A DNA stretch of 64,000 nt from Actinocatenispora thailandica. GTDB taxonomy: Bacteria > Actinomycetota > Actinomycetes > Mycobacteriales > Micromonosporaceae. The number at the start of each line of letters is the position of its first letter. The stretch's first letter is position 1. Positions 18,607 to 27,565 of the stretch are shown piece by piece. Under the pieces are notes generated by a model, which searched no databases, had not been told where the DNA came from, and saw only the letters and a list, made by a program, of their open reading frames with translations. Where the stretch lies: contig NZ_AP023355.1 in assembly GCF_016865425.1 (NCBI RefSeq), forward strand, positions 6,632,198-6,696,197, read 5' to 3'. The position numbers and the translations under genes are program-made.

Positions 18607-19206
18607 ATGCCGAAGAGGGTCGACCACCGCGAACGTCGCGAGGAGATCGCGCGCGCCCTCTGGCGCGTGGTGGATCAGCGCGGCCTGGCCCGGGCGACGC
18701 TGCGCGAGGTGGCCAGCGAAGCAGGCGTGTCGCTCGGGCGGCTGCAGCACTACTTCTCGAACCGGACAGCGATGCTCACCTTCGCGATGGACTTCGCCGC
18801 GGAACGGACCGCCCAACGTGTCGCCGCCGGACTCGCCGGTCTCGGCCAGCCGGCACATCCACGGGACGTGCTGCGAGTCACCCTGACCGAGATGCTGCCC
18901 CTGCACCCGGATGCCCGTGCCACCAGCCGGATGAGCACCGCCTACGTCCTGGAGGCGCTGCACGACCCGGCGCTGCATGACCGGGCCCGCGCCGGCCTGC
19001 GCGACGGGAGAGCCGGGGTCGAAGGGCTGATCCGGCAAGCGATCGCCGACGGGTACCTCGCCCGGGACCGCGACCCGGCCGTCGAGACCGACCTGCTCCT
19101 GGCCCTCACCGGCTTCGGCACGCTGCTGGACCTGCACGTGATCGAGCCGCACGACGCGCTCACCGCCATCGACGAGCACCTCGACCGGCTCTTCAGCCCG
19201 CGGTAG
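18607..19206 (+). CDS. TetR-family regulator
   Basis: A 199-residue regulator from ATG 18607. N-terminal HTH: RREEIARALWRVVDQRGLARATLREVASEAGVSLGRLQHYF, split over helices 1-3, followed by FSNRTAML. The C-terminal part has the TetR_C_6-like pattern with TSRMSTAYVLEAL. It faces the carboxylesterase gene and the shared intergenic DNA holds an AT-rich stretch with partly symmetric TTG/CAA half sites, so the esterase is the likely target. The inducer is probably an ester or its acid, by analogy only. Confidence 0.88.
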   Translation: MPKRVDHRERREEIARALWRVVDQRGLARATLREVASEAGVSLGRLQHYFSNRTAMLTFAMDFAAERTAQRVAAGLAGLGQPAHPRDVLRVTLTEMLPLHPDARATSRMSTAYVLEALHDPALHDRARAGLRDGRAGVEGLIRQAIADGYLARDRDPAVETDLLLALTGFGTLLDLHVIEPHDALTAIDEHLDRLFSPR

Positions 19207-19467
19207 CCACCACTCCGGCCAGCGCCCGCCGATCCGGCGGGGACCGAGCGACCCGGCCGCGGTGCGGTGCCGGCGGCCGGCTCCCCGGCACGGGACACCG
19301 GCCGGGCCGCGAACTGGGCGGTCGCCGGGCGCTCACTTCGCCCCGATCCCGCTGTCTGTATCTACGACCGCCCGAACGATCCGGGCGGCCTCCTCCCGCG
19401 GCGGGCGAGCCAGAGGTGCCCACCGCGGCCCAGGAACGCGCCCGAGAAGCGAGGAAGAGGTACCCGG

Positions 19468-20235
19468 ATGAGGACACCACCGGTCGTGTCGGCGCAGCAG
19501 TGGGAGCAGGCACGCCAGGAACTGCTCGGCAAGGAGAAGGAGCTGACCCGGGCCCGGGACGCGCTGGCGGCCCAGCGCCGGCGGATGCCGTGGACGGCCG
19601 TGCACAAGCAGTACGAGTTCGACGGGCCGGCGGGCCGCGCGAGCCTGCTCGACCTGTTCGAGGGCCGCCGCCAGCTGATCGTCTACCGCGCGTTCCTGGA
19701 ACCCGGCGTCCACGGCTGGCCCGACCACGCCTGCCTCGGCTGCTCGATGATGGCCGACCACGTGGGCAATCTGGCGCACCTGAACGCCCGCGACACCACG
19801 CTCGCGTTCGTCTCACGTGGACCGCAACCCGACATCGAGCGGGTCAAGAACCGGATGGGCTGGCGGATCCCCTGGTACACCATCCTCGGCGACTTCGACG
19901 CCGACTTCGGGGTGGACGAATGGCACGGCACGAACGCGTTCCTCCGCGACGGCGAGACGGTGTACCGCACCTACTTCGTCAACGCCCGGGGCGACGAGGC
20001 GCTGGGCAACACCTGGAGCTTCCTCGACATCACCGCGCTCGGACGGCAGGAGAGCTGGGAGGACTCGCCGGACGGCTACCCGCAGGCCGCGCCGTACGAA
20101 TGGTGGAACTGGCACGACGAGTACGGCCGGGCGGCCCGGGTCGACGCGGAATGGCTGAGCCGCATCGACGGCGCGGTGGAAGCGGGCCAGGCCGGCACCG
20201 GACGCCCCGCCGCCGAGGAGCGCCGCACCTCGTGA
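19468..20235 (+). CDS. DUF899 thioredoxin-like protein
   Basis: A 255-residue protein from ATG 19468, preceded by GAGGAAGAGG. It has the DUF899 pattern: an N-terminal helix (WEQARQELLGKEKELTRARDALAAQRRRMPW), YEFDGPAGRASLLDLFEGRRQLIVYRAF, a thioredoxin-like CxxC in CLGCSMM, FVSRGPQ, and the C-terminal WWNWHDEY. The fold is thioredoxin-like; whether the CxxC is redox active is not established. It converges on an ECF sigma factor gene, 134 bp away. Cytosolic. Confidence 0.9.
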   Translation: MRTPPVVSAQQWEQARQELLGKEKELTRARDALAAQRRRMPWTAVHKQYEFDGPAGRASLLDLFEGRRQLIVYRAFLEPGVHGWPDHACLGCSMMADHVGNLAHLNARDTTLAFVSRGPQPDIERVKNRMGWRIPWYTILGDFDADFGVDEWHGTNAFLRDGETVYRTYFVNARGDEALGNTWSFLDITALGRQESWEDSPDGYPQAAPYEWWNWHDEYGRAARVDAEWLSRIDGAVEAGQAGTGRPAAEERRTS

Positions 20236-20369
20236 CCCACCCGGATGGCCGGACCGCCGGTACCTCCACCGAACGAGAGGCCCCGATGCCGTCACCGGCC
20301 CCCGCCGCTCCGGGGCGGTCCGGCCCGGGCGTGGCCGGCGGCGACGCCGCTGCCGGCCACGCCGGTCAC

Positions 20370-21365
20370 TCACCGGGGAAGCGAACGCGGCAGCCCGAAC
20401 CAGCTCAGCAGGCCGCCGTCGAAGCGGGTCAGCGCACCGATCCGGGCACCGGACAGGGAAAGCACGACGAGCCCCTCCCCGCGGCGGGTCGCCCCGCCGG
20501 AGCGGCGGTACAGCCCGAACGCCGGCTGCCCGTTCGCCCGCGTCGGTACCAGATGGTAGGCGCGCTGCGGCAGGACGGCCGCGTAGAACCGCCGCACCGC
20601 GCCGATCCCCTGGTACTCCAGCGGGACCGGGGGCATGGACACCCGCACGTCGTCGGTGAGCAACGCGACCAGCGCGTCGACGTCACTGGCCTCGAAGGCG
20701 CGGACGAACCGCGCCACCAGCTCGTGCTCGGCCGGCGACCCGGGCGCGGGAGCCGGCTCGCCGCCGGCCGGCGTCCGCTGCCGCAGGCTCGCCCGGGCCC
20801 GCCGGAGCGCGCTGGTGACCGACGCGACCGTCGCGCCGAGCATCGCCGCCACCTCGTCGGCGTGGAACCCGAGCACGTCACGCAGGATCAGCACCGCCCG
20901 CTGCCGCGCGGGCAGCAGCTGCAACGCGGTGACGAACGCCAACGAGATGGCCTCGGTCCGCTCGTACCGGGCTTCCGGCCCGAGCGGTAGGTCGGCGGCA
21001 CCTTCCAGGAGGGCATCGGGGAAGGGTTCGAGCCACCCGACCTCGGTCGGCCGGGTCGGCGCCGGCAGCCGCATCTCGCGGGCGTCCCACTCCCGAGCCG
21101 GGCGCCGCCTCGCCGAGCGGAGCATGTTCAGGCACCGGTTGGTGGCGATACGGTGCAGCCAGGTTCGGATCGAGGCCCGCTCCTCGAACGCCGGGAACCC
21201 CTGCCAGGCGCCCAGCAGCGTCTCCTGCACCGCGTCCTCGGCGTCCTGGACGGATCCGAGCATCCGGTAGCAGTGCACCTGCAGCTCCCGCCGGTACGGC
21301 TGCACCAGCTCGCGGAACGCCACGCTGTCCCCACCCCGCGCCCGGGTGATCGCATCGCTGCCCAT
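20370..21365 (-). CDS. ECF sigma factor with SnoaL-like tail (SigX5/TIGR02960-like)
   Basis: A 331-residue sigma factor from ATG 21365. Region 2: FRELVQPYRRELQVHCYRMLGSVQDAEDAVQETLLGAW; RTWLHRIATNRCLNMLR. Region 4: LQLLPARQRAVLILRDVLGFHADEVAAMLG and VASVTSALRRARASL. A C-terminal SnoaL-like domain (about 215-331: RFVRAFEASDVDALVALLTDDV) replaces an anti-sigma partner and in such families modulates activity intramolecularly. No anti-sigma gene is adjacent. It converges with the DUF899 gene. Promoter specificity unknown. Confidence 0.9.
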   Translation of the reverse strand: MGSDAITRARGGDSVAFRELVQPYRRELQVHCYRMLGSVQDAEDAVQETLLGAWQGFPAFEERASIRTWLHRIATNRCLNMLRSARRRPAREWDAREMRLPAPTRPTEVGWLEPFPDALLEGAADLPLGPEARYERTEAISLAFVTALQLLPARQRAVLILRDVLGFHADEVAAMLGATVASVTSALRRARASLRQRTPAGGEPAPAPGSPAEHELVARFVRAFEASDVDALVALLTDDVRVSMPPVPLEYQGIGAVRRFYAAVLPQRAYHLVPTRANGQPAFGLYRRSGGATRRGEGLVVLSLSGARIGALTRFDGGLLSWFGLPRSLPR

Positions 21366-21579
21366 CAGACTCCTCCCGCTCGCCCTCACCCGGTACGGAC
21401 ACCGCCCGAGCCACGAACTGAGCGGTCGGCGCGGTCCAGAACGTACCGGCGGGGCCGTCGGGTGGGCGACGCCGCACTTCGGCGCGGGCCGCACCGCGAT
21501 CACCGCGGCCCAGGCAACCAGGACGGGCCGGGCGGCACCAGGGTCACCGCACCGCGTGTCGAACCGGGCGGGCGCTGCG

Positions 21580-22083
21580 TCACGCCCCCGGCCCGGCGGT
21601 ACGGATGCCCTTCCGCTTGCGCTCGCGCTGGACCCTGCGCTCGAACCGCGCCTGCAACTGCGGCAGGGTCGGCCAGCGCCGCTGCCAGTCGGGCGACGAC
21701 GCGTGGTGCTCCGGCAGCTCACCCCGCCGCCGCACGACGTACTTCTCGAAGTCGCGGATCTCGCCAGCGGTCGGCCGGTTCTGCCGGCGGACGTGCAGCA
21801 CCAACCAGACGACCAGCATCACCGCGCCCGCGAACAGGAACGGCGGGATGCCCGGCGCGCTCGCGACGTCCGAGTAGCTGGCCGGCGAGCCCGACCCACC
21901 GAGGTAGCACTCGTCGCCGGGACGCATCCGGAACTGGCCGCACATCGGGCCGTTGTGCTCGTCGATCGTCGCCAGCAGGAAAGCCGACACCACCAGCGCG
22001 GCGGCCCCGACCAGGGTCACCACGATCGTGGCCACCCGTGCGTGCCTCGGCCAGCGGTATTCGATCAGTCGCAACCGAGCCAC
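21580..22083 (-). CDS. hypothetical membrane protein, two TM segments
   Basis: A 167-residue protein from GTG 22083, with GGGGG positioned upstream. TM1 spans about residues 15-37 (VATIVVTLVGAAALVVSAFLL) and TM2 about 85-105 (PPFLFAGAVMLVVWLVLHV). The loop between them contains two Cys (MCGQF, ECYLGG) that may form a disulfide outside the membrane. The basic C-terminal tail (QARFERRVQRERKRKG) should be cytosolic. I do not recognise the family. It lies downstream of the deaminase/LLM pair but 330 bp away. Confidence 0.6.
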   Translation of the reverse strand: MARLRLIEYRWPRHARVATIVVTLVGAAALVVSAFLLATIDEHNGPMCGQFRMRPGDECYLGGSGSPASYSDVASAPGIPPFLFAGAVMLVVWLVLHVRRQNRPTAGEIRDFEKYVVRRRGELPEHHASSPDWQRRWPTLPQLQARFERRVQRERKRKGIRTAGPGA

Positions 22084-22415
22084 ACCGACCCCCTTCCAGC
22101 ACGAGCGAGGCAGCGGGCCGACCGCCGTTCCGCCGGGCGCCCGCAGCGGGCCAGCACGCGACCGCGACAGGCTCCATACCGGCGGAGCGCCCGCCGCGAG
22201 AAGTCTTCCCAGCGAACCCGTTGCCGGCAAGGTGAGAAGCTGTCACCGTCTGCTTCCTGCCAGTTCCGGCCACTCCGCTTGCGAGTGCCGAACCTGATCG
22301 CGCGGGTTGTCGCAGTCCGCATCGGCCGGCTCGTCGTGCGCCGGCCGGTGGGGCGATGCCCGGCAGATGGGCACGGTGCCGTTGCGCTGCCCGTCAGCCG
22401 TGCCGGGACGGCAGT
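22084..22415. other. intergenic, nothing recognised
   Basis: The stretch holds short GC-rich inverted repeats but no convincing gene, RNA or terminator. It separates the deaminase gene from the membrane protein on the same strand. Confidence 0.4.
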
Positions 22416-22865
22416 TCAGTCGCGGCGCGGGGCGGGCGGCCGGTGGTACTCCTCGATGGGCAGTCGCGCCACTTCGAACAACGCGGGACCGTCCTGCGGC
22501 ACCCCCGGTCGCGCGGAACCCGGGTTGAGGTCGACGAGTTGAGCGGTGGACAGCGCGTAGACGACCCGGCCCAGCCCGGAGCGGTCGATGCCACCGGTGC
22601 ACATCCCGCAGGGCTGGCAGCTGGTGTACATGGTGGTGCGGGCGGCGGTGTCGGCGTCGAGTTCCCGGGCGGCCCATCGGGCGAGTTTCAGCTCCGGGTG
22701 GGCGGTGATGTCGTCGTCCCGCCGCACCGTGTTGTGCGCTTCGACCAGGATCGTGCCGTCCGGGCCCGCCAACAGGGAGCCGTAGGGTGCGTCGCCGAGT
22801 TCGATGGCGCGGGTGGCGATGTCGATCGCCCGGCGCAGCAGCGTCTCGTCGGTCGTACTGATCAT
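22416..22865 (-). CDS. nucleoside/cytosine-type deaminase
   Basis: A 149-residue zinc deaminase from ATG 22865. The zinc site is complete: HPELK (His ligand and catalytic Glu) and CQPCGMC (PCxxC). DAPYGSLL and AHNTVRRDDD match the CMP/dCMP deaminase superfamily of guanine or tRNA-adenosine type. It removes an amino group from a purine or pyrimidine; the exact base cannot be read from motifs. Its ATG overlaps the stop of the upstream LLM oxidoreductase gene (ATGA), so the two are coupled and may act in one breakdown route. Confidence 0.9.
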   Translation of the reverse strand: MISTTDETLLRRAIDIATRAIELGDAPYGSLLAGPDGTILVEAHNTVRRDDDITAHPELKLARWAARELDADTAARTTMYTSCQPCGMCTGGIDRSGLGRVVYALSTAQLVDLNPGSARPGVPQDGPALFEVARLPIEEYHRPPAPRRD

Positions 22866-23680
22866 CGTGCCGCCTTCCGGTGGGTGGCCACGGCGGCGAG
22901 CGCCTGCCAGGCGGCCTGCGGGTGGTGGGTCTCCGCCGGATCCCCGTGGTACGGGTCGAGCACGACGGTGCCGGCGCCGAGCCGGCGAAGGTCGTCGAGG
23001 TCGGCCATGATCTGCTCGATGCTGCCGACCCCGGCGGGCCGGTCGGGATCGTGGATCGGCGTGCCGGTCAGCCGCAGCGCGATCCGGGGTGCGAATCCGG
23101 GCAGCGGGTGGGTGTCCAGAACCGACCGCATCCGCTCGATGGGCAGGCGCAGCGGGTGCCAGGCGTCGCCGTACCGGGCGGCCCGCCGGAGGGCCGCCTC
23201 GCTGTGGCCACCGACCCAGATCGGTACCGGCGTGCCGTGGCCGCCGGCCGTCTGCGGCCAGGTGTCGCGCAGCGCGGCGAGGTGGTCGTCGGTCAGCCTG
23301 CCCCGGGAGGTGAAGGGGAGGCCGAGCGCGGCGAACTCCTGGCGGGCCCAGCCGACGCCGACCCCGAGTACGAACCGGCCGCCGCTGAGCTGGTGCAGGT
23401 TGGTGGCCATCCGGGTGACCAGCAGCGGGTGCCGGTAGGGCAGGACCAGTACGGTCGTGCCGAGCCGCAGCCTGGTGGTCGCACCGGCCAGCCAGGACAG
23501 CGTGGTGAACGGCTCGTAGAACGGCTCCGGGTAGCGCTCGGCGACGTCGGCTGTGAGGGCCACGTGGTCGGACACCATGAGCAGGTCGAAGCCGAGGCCC
23601 TCCACGATCCGGGCCCAGTCGCGCAGCACGCCGGGATCGGTGCCGGGGCCGAAGTTCGGTACGTTGACGCCGAGTTGCAT
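22862..23680 (-). CDS. LLM-class F420/FMN-dependent oxidoreductase
   Basis: A 272-residue luciferase-like protein from ATG 23680. Family signs: MQLGVNVPNFGPGTD, WARIVEGLGFDLLMVSDHV, LGTTVLVLPYRHPLLVTRMATNLHQLSGGRFVLGVGVGW, and PIWVGGHSEAALRRAARYGDAWHPL. The TIM barrel binds F420 or FMN; actinobacterial members with this pattern usually use F420. Substrate unknown. Coupled to the deaminase and divergent from an AsnC-type regulator, with a CCATCGATGG palindrome flanked by TT/AA in the 92-bp gap. Confidence 0.92.
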   Translation of the reverse strand: MQLGVNVPNFGPGTDPGVLRDWARIVEGLGFDLLMVSDHVALTADVAERYPEPFYEPFTTLSWLAGATTRLRLGTTVLVLPYRHPLLVTRMATNLHQLSGGRFVLGVGVGWARQEFAALGLPFTSRGRLTDDHLAALRDTWPQTAGGHGTPVPIWVGGHSEAALRRAARYGDAWHPLRLPIERMRSVLDTHPLPGFAPRIALRLTGTPIHDPDRPAGVGSIEQIMADLDDLRRLGAGTVVLDPYHGDPAETHHPQAAWQALAAVATHRKAAR

Positions 23681-23772
23681 GGCCAGAGATTAGCCGGAGT
23701 TCCATCGATGGGGAATGACCATTTCGCGGTCGGGGCCTGTCTTCACCACGGTTTTCCCGGTAAATTCGCCAG

Positions 23773-24219
23773 ATGACCGCGAACCTCGATGACATCGACT
23801 GGGCGATCGTCGACCAGTTGCAGTGCAACGCCCGCCTCTCGCTCAGCGAGCTGGGGCGGCGGGTGAAGCTGGGGTCCTCGGCCACCGCGGAACGGGTCCG
23901 CAACCTGGAGGCGTCGGGCGTGCTCACCGGCTACCGGGCGGTGGTCGACCTGTCGAAGGTCGGCTACCCGGTGCTGGCCGTGGTGCGGCTGAAGTACCCG
24001 GGCAACCATCACCAGCCGCTGCGCCAGCTGCTCGCCGAGCGGCGGGAGATCCTGGAGTGCCTGCGGACCACCGGCGACGACTGCTACACGCTGAAGGTCG
24101 CCGCGACCTCGATGGGGCACCTGGAGTCGCTGATGGACGAGCTGGCCGGGCTGGGCAGCACCACCACCAGCGTGGTGTACAGCCAGCCGCTGCCGTACCG
24201 CGGGCCGGTCCGGCCCTGA
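23773..24219 (+). CDS. Lrp/AsnC-family regulator
   Basis: A 148-residue regulator from ATG 23773. HTH: DDIDWAIVDQLQCNARLSLSELGRRVKLGSSATAERVRNLEASGVL in the usual three-helix array. The C-terminal RAM (ligand/oligomer) domain reads GYPVLAVVRLKYPG through TTGDDCYTLKVAATSMGHLESLMDEL. Such proteins sense amino acids or related small molecules. It is divergent from the LLM-deaminase pair and most likely controls it. Its stop is followed within 25 bp by the convergent MFS gene. Confidence 0.92.
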   Translation: MTANLDDIDWAIVDQLQCNARLSLSELGRRVKLGSSATAERVRNLEASGVLTGYRAVVDLSKVGYPVLAVVRLKYPGNHHQPLRQLLAERREILECLRTTGDDCYTLKVAATSMGHLESLMDELAGLGSTTTSVVYSQPLPYRGPVRP

Positions 24220-24241
24220 ACCGGTGCTGCTGGCCGGCGGC

Positions 24242-25476
24242 TCACACCCGGGCCGGCTGTTCCCGCCTCGCGGCGGCGTTGGGCAGCTGTCGGACCGACC
24301 GCACCAGTAGCGGGGCGAGTGCGGCGGCGAGGTAGGCGATGCCGCAGGCCAGGGCGACGTGCGCACCGCCCCAGTACGCCGCGGCCGGCCCGACGAGCAA
24401 CTGGCCGACCGGAATCGCCGCGTACGACAGCAGGTCGTCGTAGGACGAGACGCGGGACAGCACCTCCCGCGGGACGTGCTGCTGGATGGCGGTGTCCCAG
24501 GTGACGCCGGAGACCGTCAGGCCCAGCGCGCCGACGAACGCGCAGGCCGCCAACGCCGGCGCGCCCGCACCCAGGCCGAGCGCGAGCAGCGGCAGCGCCG
24601 GCAGCGCCCCGGCCAGCCGCCCGGCGCGCAGCGGTCGCCGGAAGACCAGCCGGTACATCAGCACGCTCATCACCAGCAGGCCGACCGCCCGGACGCTGAG
24701 CACCATGCCCCAGGCGGCCTCGCCGCTGCGCGACCTGGTCAGGGTCGGTCCGAGGATCTGCCACGGACCCACGTTGACCAGGTTGATCACGCAGTAGGAC
24801 AGCGCGACGGTGGACACCCAGCGGATCGAGCGGAACTCCCGCCACCCGTGCCGGATGTCGGACAGCAGGTGGCTGCGCATGCTGGGCATCCGCCCGGTAC
24901 GGCGGGGCAGGCGGGCGAGGAAGCCGGTGGCGGCAAGGTAGCTCAGCGCGTCCACGGCGATCGCCCAGCCGCCGCCGAAGCCGACGACGATCAGGCCGGC
25001 CGCGGTGGGGCCGAGGATGCGGGTGGCGTTGCGGGTCGAGGCGAGTACCGAGTTGGCGCGCTGCAGGTCGTCCGCGGGCACCAGTTCGGGTACCACGCCC
25101 CGCAGCGCGGGGGAGGCGAACGCCGCCATCGCCCCGTTGCCCAGTTCCAGCCCGACCACCAGCGGCAGGCTGTAGTGCCCGGTGAGCAGTACGAGCGCCA
25201 CCGTGCCCTGGGTGAGCCCGGCCCCGAGGTTGGCGGCGATCAGCACCGCGCGGCGCGAGAAGCGGTCCGCCACGGCGCCGCCGACCAGGAGCAACAGCAG
25301 CTGCGGGGCGATCTCGGCGGCGAGCACGACGCCGAGATCGCCCGCGTGCCCGGAGGCGTTCAGTACCCGAAGGCGAGCGCCACCGGGGCCATCGCGCTGC
25401 CGAGCTGGCTGACCAACCGGCCGAGGAAGAACGGGCGGAACGGCGGGACCAGGAGCGACTTGAGGGTGATGAGCAC
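24242..25476 (-). pseudogene. MFS transporter (MFS_3 type) with one frameshift
   Basis: GTG 25476 opens LITLKSLLVPPFRPFFLGRLVSQLGSAMAPVALAFG, then the frame stops at 25360. The next frame continues VLNASGHAGDLGVVLAAEIAPQ, GGAVADRFSRR (motif A) and about ten more membrane helices to 24242. Adding one G to the run complementary to 25366-25368 rejoins it, giving a normal 12-TM enterobactin/macrolide-exporter-like protein of about 411 residues. The error, if it is one, lies in a short homopolymer. Divergent from an ArsR-type regulator with a clear operator between them. Confidence 0.85.
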
Positions 25477-25514
25477 GTACCGAGGCTCCGGAGTGCGCGC
25501 GCGGCCCGCTATCC

Positions 25515-25532
25515 TTGCGACGAAATTCGCAA
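25515..25532. promoter_or_regulatory. ArsR-type operator in divergent region
   Basis: TTGCGA-N6-TCGCAA is a perfect 6-bp inverted repeat between the MFS gene (start 25476, minus) and the DUF5937-ArsR gene (start 25609, plus). It is the likely binding site for the latter. Confidence 0.65.
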
Positions 25533-25608
25533 CCATGCTGCCGGCACGGTCGGGCCGGCCGGGTACGGGAGGAACGTTGCGCAGGCAGGCGAACGCCGGA
25601 GCCCGGAC

Positions 25609-26583
25609 GTGACGCTGCTGCGGCTCACCCCGACCGCCCTGGCGCGGTGCCGGTTCGCGCTCTCGCCACTGGCGGAGACGATGGGTGCCCTGGTGGCGCT
25701 GCACCGCGGGTACGCCGAGCCGTGGCTGGCCCGCTGGCAGGCCGACAACCAGCCGGCATACCGGTCCTGGCTGGCCGTCGACGAGTTCGCCGCCGGCCTG
25801 CTGTCACTGCTCGCCGCGACCAAGTGGCTGCCGGATCTGGTCGCGCCGCCGCCGGCCGGCGGCATGCACACCCGCCTGGCCGACGAACTCGCCGACGTCG
25901 CCGGGCACTCCGACGCCGCGGTACGCGCGATGATGCCGGACGCGATCGCGGCGAGCTGGGAGCCGCAGGACACCGGGTGGCTCGCCGGTTCCGGGCTGGC
26001 CGGCCGGATCGCCGCGGTGTTCGAGCAGGGCTGGCAGCGGTTCGTCGCACCGGACTGGGCGCGGCGCCGCGCGGTGCTGGAACGCGACGTGGCGCACCGG
26101 GCCGGCGTGCTCGCCGCGTACGGCTGGCAGCAGGCGGTGCGGGGCATGACCCGCCGGTCGGTCTGGGTCGGCCGGGACGCGATCCGCTTCTCCGACCAGG
26201 ACTATCCGGACCGGCTGATCACCGACGAGGGGCTGATCTTCGTCCCGCACACCACCGGGCGCGGCTCCTGGACCTGCGAACGGCCGCACCAGTACGCCCT
26301 GGTGTACCCGGCCCGCGGCCCCGCGGCCGAGCCCGACACCGCGGCCGGCGACCCGCTGGCGACCCTGCTGGGCCGCGGGCGCGCCCGCGTCCTGCGCGAA
26401 CTCGCCGCCCCGGCGACCAGCAGCCAGCTCGCGCAGGTCCTCGGCGTGTCGCTGGGCACCGTCAGCACCCACCTCGCCGTGCTGCGCGACGCCGGCGCCG
26501 TCTCCCGGGCCCGCGCCGGCCGCAGCGTCGTCTACACCCGTACCGACCGCGGCGAGAACCTGTGCGCGCTGCTCGCCGATTGA
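25609..26583 (+). CDS. DUF5937-ArsR fusion regulator
   Basis: A 324-residue protein from GTG 25609. Residues 1-245 form the DUF5937-like region (SPLAETMGALVALHRGYAEPWLARW, VWVGRDAIRFSDQDYPDRLITDEGLIFVPH). Residues 250-324 are an ArsR winged helix (GRGRARVLRELAAPATSSQLAQVLGVSLGTVSTHLAVL). Putting the HTH at the C terminus is typical of this actinobacterial family. It is divergent from an MFS exporter, its likely target, across the TTGCGA/TCGCAA site. The inducer is unknown, possibly the pump's substrate. Confidence 0.88.
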   Translation: MTLLRLTPTALARCRFALSPLAETMGALVALHRGYAEPWLARWQADNQPAYRSWLAVDEFAAGLLSLLAATKWLPDLVAPPPAGGMHTRLADELADVAGHSDAAVRAMMPDAIAASWEPQDTGWLAGSGLAGRIAAVFEQGWQRFVAPDWARRRAVLERDVAHRAGVLAAYGWQQAVRGMTRRSVWVGRDAIRFSDQDYPDRLITDEGLIFVPHTTGRGSWTCERPHQYALVYPARGPAAEPDTAAGDPLATLLGRGRARVLRELAAPATSSQLAQVLGVSLGTVSTHLAVLRDAGAVSRARAGRSVVYTRTDRGENLCALLAD

Positions 26584-26719
26584 TCATCCCGGGCCCACGA
26601 ACCGCCGCCCCACACCGCCATCGGCACGCGCAAAGCCGGGCGGCTCGTCCACCGCTGGGCCAGCCGGGACGGCGGGGTGCCGGACGGCGGGATGCCGGGC
26701 TCCCCGGGATCGACGGCGG

Positions 26720-27565
26720 TCACCGCACCCCGTCGGGTGCCGTGCGGAGTACGGAGCCGGTCGCGCGTTCGGGCCATACCGGGTTGGCGCCGAGCGCTGC
26801 AGTGAGGCGGCCGATGGTCTGCCGGGTGGCGCGGTCGTCGACGTGCTCGGGGAGCCAGGCGCAGGCGAGGTAGGCGGCGGCGATGTCGGCGGTGGCGCAG
26901 GCGGCGGCCAGGCAGTCCTCGATCCGGGTGAGGGACGGCCCGGGGCCGGCGGGGAACCGCGCGCCGGGTAGCTGGGCGCCGTCGATGACGTCGATGTCCA
27001 GGTGCAGGTAGACGGGGGTGGGGCCGAGTTCGTCGAGGGCGGCGGCCACCGCTGCGGGGTCGGCGGGCACGCGGCGGACGTGGCTGACGGTGAGGGCGTC
27101 GCGCTCGGCGGGGTCGAGGTCGCGGGCGTCCGCGAGCACGACGCTGGTGTCCGGGACGGGGCGCAGGTCGAGGGTGTCGTCGAACAGGCCCGGTGTCCGG
27201 CCGGTCAGCATGGCCAGTGCCATGCCCCCGAGGTAGCCGCTGGTCGAGATGGCCGGGGTGTTGAAGTCACCGTGCGCGTCCAGCCACAGTACGGCCAGGT
27301 CACGATGGCGGCGCTGCAGCGCGGCGACCGCCGCGCGGGTGGTCGGACAGTCGCCGGAGAGCACCAGGGGCCGGGCAGCCGGGGTCACCGCGTCGAAGGC
27401 GGCCCGGTGCAACCGGCTCATCCGGGCGGCGACGGAGCCGGCGGGCAGGTCCGGGCAGGGAACTCGGGTGGCGGTGGCGGGGATCGGGAACGCCGGCACC
27501 TGCTCGTCGAGGTGCCAGGGCGTGACGATCAGGTCCCAGGCGCTGTCGGTACCGCGGTCAGCCAT
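26720..27565 (-). CDS. arginase/ureohydrolase-like protein with altered metal ligand
   Basis: A 281-residue ureohydrolase-fold protein from ATG 27565. Metal motifs: DAHGDFN (DAHxD) and HLDIDVIDG (DxDxxD) are intact. The first motif, normally GGDHS, reads SGDCP, so the His ligand is replaced by Cys. Family members hydrolyse guanidino compounds with two Mn ions. The change could alter metal preference or activity. It is coupled to the GntR gene upstream (TGATG overlap at 27565), which suggests it degrades the GntR effector or its parent. Confidence 0.85.
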   Translation of the reverse strand: MADRGTDSAWDLIVTPWHLDEQVPAFPIPATATRVPCPDLPAGSVAARMSRLHRAAFDAVTPAARPLVLSGDCPTTRAAVAALQRRHRDLAVLWLDAHGDFNTPAISTSGYLGGMALAMLTGRTPGLFDDTLDLRPVPDTSVVLADARDLDPAERDALTVSHVRRVPADPAAVAAALDELGPTPVYLHLDIDVIDGAQLPGARFPAGPGPSLTRIEDCLAAACATADIAAAYLACAWLPEHVDDRATRQTIGRLTAALGANPVWPERATGSVLRTAPDGVR

